NCBI GenBank assembly: GCA_023460255.1
Contig: JAEWQZ010000271.1
Span: 1-13,044 of the forward strand
Direction: 5' to 3'
DNA length: 13,044 nucleotides
Source: Actinomycetes bacterium
GTDB taxonomy: Bacteria > Actinomycetota > Actinomycetes > Actinomycetales > Cellulomonadaceae
How positions within the stretch are numbered: the first letter of the stretch is position 1; each line of letters opens with the position of its first letter. The position numbers and the translations under genes are program-made. Positions 9,170 through 13,044 of this stretch are shown in pieces. Under the pieces are notes generated by a model. That model was not told the origin of the DNA. It searched no databases and saw nothing but the letters and a program-made list of their open reading frames with translations.

Positions 9170-9175
9170 ATCGTA
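9170..9175 (-). promoter_or_regulatory. Putative -10 box of the mnhA-G operon
   Basis: TACGAT on the minus strand fits the TANNNT pattern and would start transcription near 9163, about 100 nt before the chosen mnhA start. No -35 hexamer resembling TTGAC lies at the right distance. The box is fused to a CGGCAGGTA element shared with the divergent gene. The leader contains a further CGGCAGGTG (9129-9137) and a small hairpin (GCCGG/CCGGC, 9134-9150). Confidence 0.45.
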
Positions 9176-9203
9176 CCTGCCGCTCGTGATCATCGCCCCG
9201 CCA

Positions 9204-9223
9204 GGGGAGGGCAGGGACTCCCC
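9204..9223. promoter_or_regulatory. Small inverted repeat between divergent promoters
   Basis: GGGGAG (9204-9209) and CTCCCC (9218-9223) form perfect 6-bp arms with an 8-nt spacer, lying between the two promoters. It could be an operator. In GC-rich DNA such short arms can arise by chance. Confidence 0.25.
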
Positions 9224-9229
9224 GCGGAC

Positions 9230-9273
9230 GCGGCACGGAGGCGGCACGGCAGCGGCGCGGCAGCGGCGCGGCG
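9230..9273. repeat. Four tandem 11-bp units upstream of the Fe-S oxidoreductase gene
   Basis: GCGGCACGGAG, GCGGCACGGCA, GCGGCGCGGCA and GCGGCGCGGCG follow one another without gaps and end 17 bp before the putative -10 box at 9291. The period is about one helical turn. It may be a simple slippage product or a set of phased protein-binding sites. Confidence 0.8.
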
Positions 9274-9290
9274 GCGCGCGACCCGGCAGG

Positions 9291-9296
9291 TAGCGT
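9291..9296 (+). promoter_or_regulatory. Putative -10 box giving a leaderless mRNA
   Basis: TAGCGT ends 6 nt before the GTG at 9303, the usual distance from a -10 box to the transcription start. No Shine-Dalgarno precedes the GTG, so transcription and translation probably begin at the same base. No -35 consensus is seen; that region is occupied by the 11-bp repeats. Confidence 0.5.
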
Positions 9297-9302
9297 GCAC
9301 CC

Positions 9303-11771
9303 GTGACAGGACTGCAGTGGGTGGCCCTGGTGCTGGCCGTGGGCTCGTCGGTCGTGGGCGTGTGGTCGTTCGGCGCCGGCGCCCGCGCGATCGTGCGCAC
9401 CGTGGCCCGCGGCGGCCCTGCCCCGGAGCGACGCGCCCGGCCCTGGCTGCGCACCCGGCAGGCCCTCGTCCGGATCCTCGGCCACCGCAGGTTCCGCAGC
9501 CGCTGGGGGGTCGCGGTCGCGCACTGGGCGGTCATGCTCTCGTTCCCGGTGCTGTTCGTCACGCTCGCGGGCAGCTTCTGGCAGATCGTCGACCCGGGGT
9601 CGACCCTGCCCGTCGTCGGCGGCTGGCGCTGGCTCTCCTGGCTCACCGAGGCGATCGCCTGGCTCGCGCTGCTCGGCATCGCCTGGCTCGCCCTCGTGCG
9701 GCAGCGCGAGCACCCGCGTCGGGGGCGGTCGGCCGCGGCGCGCGCGTCGGCTGCCGCGGGGTCTGCTGCGGGCCCGGACACCTCGCGCGCGTCGCGGTTC
9801 TTCGGCTCGAACGCCGGGCAGGCGTACTTCGTGGAGGCCGTCATCGCCGTCGTCGTCGCCTGCGTGCTGCTGCTGCGCGGGCTGGAGGTCGCGCTGCACC
9901 TCCAGGCGGCGGGCGTGTCGTCGGCGGGCGGGGTCCCGCCGTGGTCGTGGACCACGGCGTGGTCGGGCTGGTTCGTCGAGGGACCCGACGCCCAGCTCCC
10001 GGGCGCCCCGGACGTCTCGTTCGTCTGGGACTTCCCGTTCACCACGTGGTTCGGCGCGTCCTGGGTGGGCGTCGAGACGGCGACGCTGGAGACCGCCGTC
10101 GTCGTGCTCGCGCTGGTGAAGATCCTCACGTCCTCGGCATGGCTCGCGGTCGTCGGGCTGCGGCCCGCGATGGGTGTGGCGTGGCACCGGTTCACCGCCG
10201 TGGTGAACGTCTGGGCGCGCCGCGAGCCGGACGGCCGCCCGGCCCTCGGCGCGGTGCCGCCGGTGCGGGCGGCGGGCGCGGTCGTCGACTTCGACCGCCT
10301 CGAGGACCTGCCCGACGACGCCCGGCTCGGCGTCGGACGCATCGAGGACCTGACCTGGAAGGGCCTGCTCGACCTGGCGACGTGCACCGAGTGCGGCCGC
10401 TGCCAGGAGCAGTGCCCGGCGTGGGCCACGGGCAAGACCCTCTCGCCGAAGCTCATGGTCCTCGCGCTGCGCGACCACGCGTTCGCGACGACGCCGGGCC
10501 TGCGCCCCGGGCCCAACGCGTCCACGGCACCGTCGGGACGCACCGCGTCGACGGGCGTGCTGGGGCTCGCGGCGGGCGGCTCGGCCGGGGACCACGCCGG
10601 CGTGGACGCGCTCGCGCTGGTGGGCGACGTCGTCGACCCGCAGGCGCTGTGGGACTGCACCATGTGCGGGGCGTGCGTGCAGGCGTGTCCCGTGGACATC
10701 GAGCACGTCGACCTGTTCGTGGACCTGCGCCGGCACGAGGTGCTCATGGAGTCGGCGTTCCCGCCGGAGCTCGGCGGGGCGTTCGCCGGGATCGAGCGCC
10801 GCGGGAACCCCTGGGGCGCGGCGCCGCGCGACCGGCTCGCGTGGACCAAGGGCCTGGAGTTCCCGGTGCCGGTGATCGGCCAGGACGTGCCCGACGCGAC
10901 GGGTCTGGACTACCTGTTCTGGGTCGGCTGCGCCGGCGCCTACGACGACCGTGCCCGCCGCACGTCGCGTGCCGTCGCCGAGCTGCTGCACACCGCGGGC
11001 GTGCGGTTCGCCGTGCTCGGCCAGGCCGAGGGGTGCAGCGGGGACCCCGCGCGCCGGGCCGGCAACGAGCTCCTCTTCCAGACGACGGCCCGCGCGACGA
11101 TCGACACGCTCACCGCGGCCGGGGCGACCCGCATCGTCGTGACCTGCCCGCACTGCCTCAACGCGCTGGGCAACGAGTACCCGCAGCTCGGCGGGGTGTT
11201 CGAGGTGGTGCACCACACCGAGCTCCTCGACCGACTGGTCGCCGAGGGGCGGCTGCGCCCGGTGGCGGCCGCGGACGTCGGCGGCGTCGGGACCACACCG
11301 GCGGACGGGACCACACCGCCGGACGGGACCACGCCGGCGGGATCGACGCCGGACGGGGCCACGCCGGCGGGATCGACGCCGGCGGGGCCGGTGACCTACC
11401 ACGACCCCTGCTACCTCGGCCGGCACAACGGCGTGTACACCCCGCCCCGGGAGCTGCTCGCGGCCGCCGGCCTCACGCTGACGGAGATGCCGCGGTCCGG
11501 CGAGCGCAGCTTCTGCTGCGGCGGGGGAGGCGCGCGAGCGTTCCTCGAGGAGACGACGGGGACGCGGATCGCGACGGAGCGCGGCGCCGAGGCGGTGTCG
11601 ACGGGCGCGGCGCGGGTCGCCACCGCCTGTCCCTTCTGCGTCACGATGCTGACCCAGGGCGTGGGCGACGCGACGGGCCGGGCCGGCGGGGACCGCGCGT
11701 CGGCCCCGGACGTCGCCGACGTCGCCGTCCTGCTGCTGGAGGCCGTCCGCGGTGGCCGCCCGCCGGCCTGA
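9303..11771 (+). CDS. Membrane-anchored HdrD-like Fe-S oxidoreductase
   Basis: This 822-residue protein combines a membrane domain with heterodisulfide-reductase-like redox modules. Residues 1-300 hold about five helices (about 4-24, 68-95, 112-132, 176-198, 252-285) with possible heme-ligand histidines (His74, His199, His295), as in NarI/DUF3483-type proteins. Two [4Fe-4S] motifs follow: CTECGRCQEQC (Cys361, 364, 367, 371) and CTMCGACVQAC (452, 455, 458, 462). Two cysteine-rich CCG-type domains come next: the first has Cys543, Cys578 (EGCSGD, a single Cys where CC is typical) and CPHC (615, 618); the second has Cys703, CC 738-739 and CPFC (776, 779). It resembles the mycobacterial Rv0338c type. 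It likely moves electrons between a cytoplasmic donor and the quinone pool; the substrate is unknown. Residues 663-694 are a Pro/Thr-rich repeat insertion. The GTG start is set by the adjacent -10 box. Confidence 0.88.
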   Translation: MTGLQWVALVLAVGSSVVGVWSFGAGARAIVRTVARGGPAPERRARPWLRTRQALVRILGHRRFRSRWGVAVAHWAVMLSFPVLFVTLAGSFWQIVDPGSTLPVVGGWRWLSWLTEAIAWLALLGIAWLALVRQREHPRRGRSAAARASAAAGSAAGPDTSRASRFFGSNAGQAYFVEAVIAVVVACVLLLRGLEVALHLQAAGVSSAGGVPPWSWTTAWSGWFVEGPDAQLPGAPDVSFVWDFPFTTWFGASWVGVETATLETAVVVLALVKILTSSAWLAVVGLRPAMGVAWHRFTAVVNVWARREPDGRPALGAVPPVRAAGAVVDFDRLEDLPDDARLGVGRIEDLTWKGLLDLATCTECGRCQEQCPAWATGKTLSPKLMVLALRDHAFATTPGLRPGPNASTAPSGRTASTGVLGLAAGGSAGDHAGVDALALVGDVVDPQALWDCTMCGACVQACPVDIEHVDLFVDLRRHEVLMESAFPPELGGAFAGIERRGNPWGAAPRDRLAWTKGLEFPVPVIGQDVPDATGLDYLFWVGCAGAYDDRARRTSRAVAELLHTAGVRFAVLGQAEGCSGDPARRAGNELLFQTTARATIDTLTAAGATRIVVTCPHCLNALGNEYPQLGGVFEVVHHTELLDRLVAEGRLRPVAAADVGGVGTTPADGTTPPDGTTPAGSTPDGATPAGSTPAGPVTYHDPCYLGRHNGVYTPPRELLAAAGLTLTEMPRSGERSFCCGGGGARAFLEETTGTRIATERGAEAVSTGAARVATACPFCVTMLTQGVGDATGRAGGDRASAPDVADVAVLLLEAVRGGRPPA
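11289..11384 (+). repeat. 15/18-bp tandem repeat encoding a Pro/Thr/Gly-rich insert
   Basis: Two 18-bp units (GGGACCACACCGGCGGAC and GGGACCACACCGCCGGAC) are followed by four 15-bp units such as GGGACCACGCCGGCG and GGATCGACGCCGGCG. They encode GTTPAD, GTTPPD, GTTPA, GSTPD, GATPA and GSTPA. All lengths are multiples of three, so the frame is kept. The stretch falls inside the second cysteine-rich domain, just before its first cysteine motif. Confidence 0.9.
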
Positions 11772-11797
11772 CCGACACCCGCCACCCACCCCTCCCA

Positions 11798-11869
11798 CGC
11801 AGATCGCGGCGGTAGGCGGAGATCGCGGCCCTCGAGCGCCGCGATCTCCTCCGGGCGCCGCGATCTGCG
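11798..11869. terminator. Nested inverted repeats, likely bidirectional terminator
   Basis: An outer pair of perfect 14-bp arms (CGCAGATCGCGGCG at 11798-11811, complement at 11856-11869) encloses an inner pair of perfect 12-bp arms (GGAGATCGCGGC at 11818-11829, complement at 11838-11849) with an 8-nt loop around CTCGAG. All four arms share the core AGATCGCGGC. It lies between the 3' ends of two convergent genes, so termination in both directions is the simplest reading. No U-tract follows on either strand. The even reuse of one core also fits a repetitive extragenic palindrome. Confidence 0.65.
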
Positions 11870-11875
11870 GGTAGT

Positions 11876-11896
11876 GGGGGGGCGGGGGTGGCGGGG
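11876..11896 (+). other. G-rich tract with G-quadruplex potential
   Basis: The plus strand has a run of seven G, then C, five G, TGGC and four G, which meets the four-runs-of-three-or-more rule for an intramolecular quadruplex. It lies right after the inverted repeats and before the stop of the convergent gene. It may be only base composition. Confidence 0.45.
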
Positions 11897-11910
11897 TGGC
11901 GGCGTGGCGG

Positions 11911-12840
11911 TCAGATGGCGCGCACACCCGCGAGCGCGCCGGCGATGGCCGCGCCGGACTCAGCGCCGTCGGGGAAGGCGATCTCCACGACCCCACGACC
12001 CATCGCGACCTGCACCCGGTACGCGCCGACGTACCGCGGGTGCTCGTGCGACCCGACGGCCGTCACGGCGGAGGTGACGATCACCGTGTAGGCGATCGAC
12101 CACGCCGGCCGCGGATGGCTGGTGAACCACTCCCGCCGGTGCACGAACTCCAGCGTCCCCGCGTCCGCGCAGACCAGCGCCGCATGCAGCGTCACCGGGC
12201 GCATCGCGTCGAGCAGCCGCCGCAGCGGGACGTCCCGACGCGGCACGACGACGCGCGGGTGCGCCCCGAGGAGCACGAGCCCGGGCCGCCGCTCCACGAT
12301 CTCCATCTGCGCGGTGACCAGCCCGGCGTCGACGTCCCCGAGGTCGGCGAGGCGCGTGGCCGGGACCGGCGCACGACCCGGCTGCTCCGCCGGGCCGCGG
12401 GCGACGAGCGCCTGGGCGCGCAGCAGCTCGACGAGCTCCTCGACGACCCCCCGCGACACCGCGTTGTACTGCACGGCCACCGCGATGCCGCCGCGCTCGA
12501 GCCCGCCGACGTCGTGGACGAGCAGCCGGCCGTCCAGCATCGAGACGCTGTGGTGGATGGCCGCGATCCGCCCGTACGGCAGGTCGAGGGTCTGGTAGGT
12601 GTCGCCCCGGCGGCTGAGCACCGTCAGGGTCTCTGCCCGCGCGACGAGCAGGTGGTCGTAGAGGTGCATCTCGGGGTTCGCGTCGCGGCGGTCGATCACC
12701 CGGGGCACCTTGAGCACGAGCCGCTCGGCGGCCGGGTCGATGCCGTGCCGCCGGTACAGCCGCGGGACCTCGTCGGCGGTGCGGACGCGGTAGGTCCAGG
12801 GACCGAACGCGTCATACTCCGGCGACCGCTGCACGGTCAC
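11911..12840 (-). CDS. Hypothetical protein, possible tandem PH-like modules
   Basis: I do not recognise a named family. The protein has 309 residues, no signal peptide and no membrane helix. The first half (about 1-145) contains VPRVIDRRDANPEMHLYDHL (45-64), then alternating strand-like segments (LLVARAETLTVLSRRGDTY, TLDLPYGRIAAIHHSVSML, GRLLVHDV) and a final helix (VVEELVELLRAQALVA), a layout like a bacterial PH-like barrel capped by a helix. A Pro-rich linker (150-160) leads to a second half with similar strand-rich segments ending in VVEIAFPDGAESGAAIAGALAGVR (284-307, read in two parts). Start: GTG at 12840; GTG at 12834 is also possible and neither has a clear ribosome binding site. The end resembles the end of the gene just upstream, which suggests a duplicated pair. 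The fold assignment is inference only. Confidence 0.78.
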   Translation of the reverse strand: MTVQRSPEYDAFGPWTYRVRTADEVPRLYRRHGIDPAAERLVLKVPRVIDRRDANPEMHLYDHLLVARAETLTVLSRRGDTYQTLDLPYGRIAAIHHSVSMLDGRLLVHDVGGLERGGIAVAVQYNAVSRGVVEELVELLRAQALVARGPAEQPGRAPVPATRLADLGDVDAGLVTAQMEIVERRPGLVLLGAHPRVVVPRRDVPLRRLLDAMRPVTLHAALVCADAGTLEFVHRREWFTSHPRPAWSIAYTVIVTSAVTAVGSHEHPRYVGAYRVQVAMGRGVVEIAFPDGAESGAAIAGALAGVRAI

Positions 12841-12909
12841 GATGATGGCGGTTGCCGCGCCACCGTGGTACCGCCCCGATGTCCCAAGTCGGTGACGGTT
12901 TCCCCCGGC

Positions 12910-12931
12910 CCGGCGTCAGGCCGGCGTCAGG
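12910..12931. repeat. 11-bp direct duplication at the end of the right-edge gene
   Basis: CCGGCGTCAGG occurs twice back to back (12910-12920 and 12921-12931). The second copy includes the stop codon of the right-edge gene (12927-12929). It looks like a small slippage duplication. The rest of the gap to the next gene (12841-12909) shows no convincing promoter or terminator. Confidence 0.7.
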
Positions 12932-13044
12932 CGACGCGCACGGCCAGGGCGTCGGCCAGCGCCGCGGCGCCCGGGGCGCCCTCCGGGAACGCGAGGCGCA
13001 GCACGCACCCACCGACCCGGACGTGCACCTCGACGACGCCCGCG
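12927..13044 (-). CDS. 3' end of a paralog of the neighbouring hypothetical gene (partial)
   Basis: Only the last 38 codons are in the window; the 5' part lies beyond the right edge. The visible residues include VEVHVRVGGC, VLRLAFPEGAPGAAALADAL and AVRVA. They align with the end of the 309-residue neighbour (YRVQVAMGRG, VVEIAFPDGAESGAAIAGAL, AGVRAI): strand-like segment, AFP(E/D)GA, small-residue helix AA(L/I)A.ALA, then VR. Codon use has the strong third-position GC of a real actinobacterial gene. Both genes run in the same direction with an 86-bp gap. Function is unknown; paralogy rests on this short alignment. Confidence 0.65.
   Translation of the reverse strand, partial: AGVVEVHVRVGGCVLRLAFPEGAPGAAALADALAVRVA

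Larger units (their letters stand above)
9129..9292. promoter_or_regulatory. Three copies of CGGCAGGT(A/G) at the divergent promoters
   Basis: CGGCAGGTA occurs on the minus strand at 9174-9182 and on the plus strand at 9284-9292; in each case its final TA is the start of the putative -10 box of the gene read in that direction. CGGCAGGTG occurs at 9129-9137 on the minus strand, within the mnhA leader. This could be an extended promoter element or a regulator site. The matches are seen directly; the function is inferred. Confidence 0.45.

Noticed and set aside
6118..9189. A 1023-residue open frame on the plus strand, opposite mnhA
   Set aside because: It is antisense to a clear antiporter gene, its translation is dominated by Arg, Glu, Asp, Gly and His with no fold-like pattern, and such mirror frames are expected where the real gene has strong third-position GC.
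7622..10849. A 1075-residue open frame on the minus strand spanning the mnhA start, the divergent promoter region and the Fe-S gene
   Set aside because: It overlaps two well-supported genes in other frames and crosses the promoter region; composition is Arg/Pro/Ser/Thr-rich and lacks any recognisable motif.
12812..13012. A 66-residue open frame on the minus strand at the right edge
   Set aside because: It is out of frame with the better supported C-terminal fragment that aligns with the neighbouring protein, and it overlaps the start of the 309-residue gene.

Overview
The window is very GC-rich DNA with many GTG starts, 4-bp gene overlaps and TANNNT-type -10 boxes. That style points to a high-GC actinobacterium, probably a micrococcalean of the Cellulomonadaceae/Promicromonosporaceae kind; this placement is an inference from style and gene content, not a taxonomic test. 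No rRNA, tRNA, CRISPR array, insertion sequence or phage gene was found. The window looks like ordinary chromosomal backbone with a few unexplained elements.

Region 1 (1-2120, minus strand) is a thiamine-uptake operon. A well-formed TPP riboswitch (about 2017-2101) precedes thiB, a thiamine-binding lipoprotein, and thiP, the permease, which runs off the left edge. A strong hairpin lacking a U-tract lies between the aptamer and the thiB ribosome binding site. Region 2 (2214-2468, plus) is a small DUF4235-type membrane protein gene whose 3' end overlaps the end of the next operon.

Region 3 (2452-9063, minus) is a complete Mrp/Mnh-type multisubunit Na+/H+ antiporter operon in the order A(B)-C-D-E-F-G. 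MnhB is fused to the C-terminus of MnhA, so six genes carry all seven subunits. Neighbouring genes overlap by 4 or 8 bp, which suggests translational coupling. MnhC, D, F and G end in charged, mostly acidic cytoplasmic tails; the MnhG tail is built from a 15-bp tandem repeat.

Region 4 (9064-9302) is a divergent promoter region. It holds two putative -10 boxes, each overlapping a copy of CGGCAGGTA, with a third near-copy in the mnhA leader, four tandem 11-bp units and a small inverted repeat. Region 5 (9303-11771, plus) is an 822-residue membrane-anchored, HdrD-like iron-sulfur oxidoreductase, probably translated from a leaderless mRNA and carrying a Pro/Thr-rich repeat inside its second cysteine-rich domain.

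Region 6 (11772-13044) has a nested inverted repeat, likely a bidirectional terminator, then a G-rich tract, a 309-residue protein of unknown function, and the 3' end of a related gene at the right edge. The last two appear to be a tandem paralogous pair. The antiporter and the Fe-S oxidoreductase could be linked through membrane energetics (ion-motive force and electron transfer), and the shared promoter element would fit common control, but that is inference. The best candidates for something undescribed are the shared promoter element, the tailed antiporter subunits and the unknown tandem paralogs.
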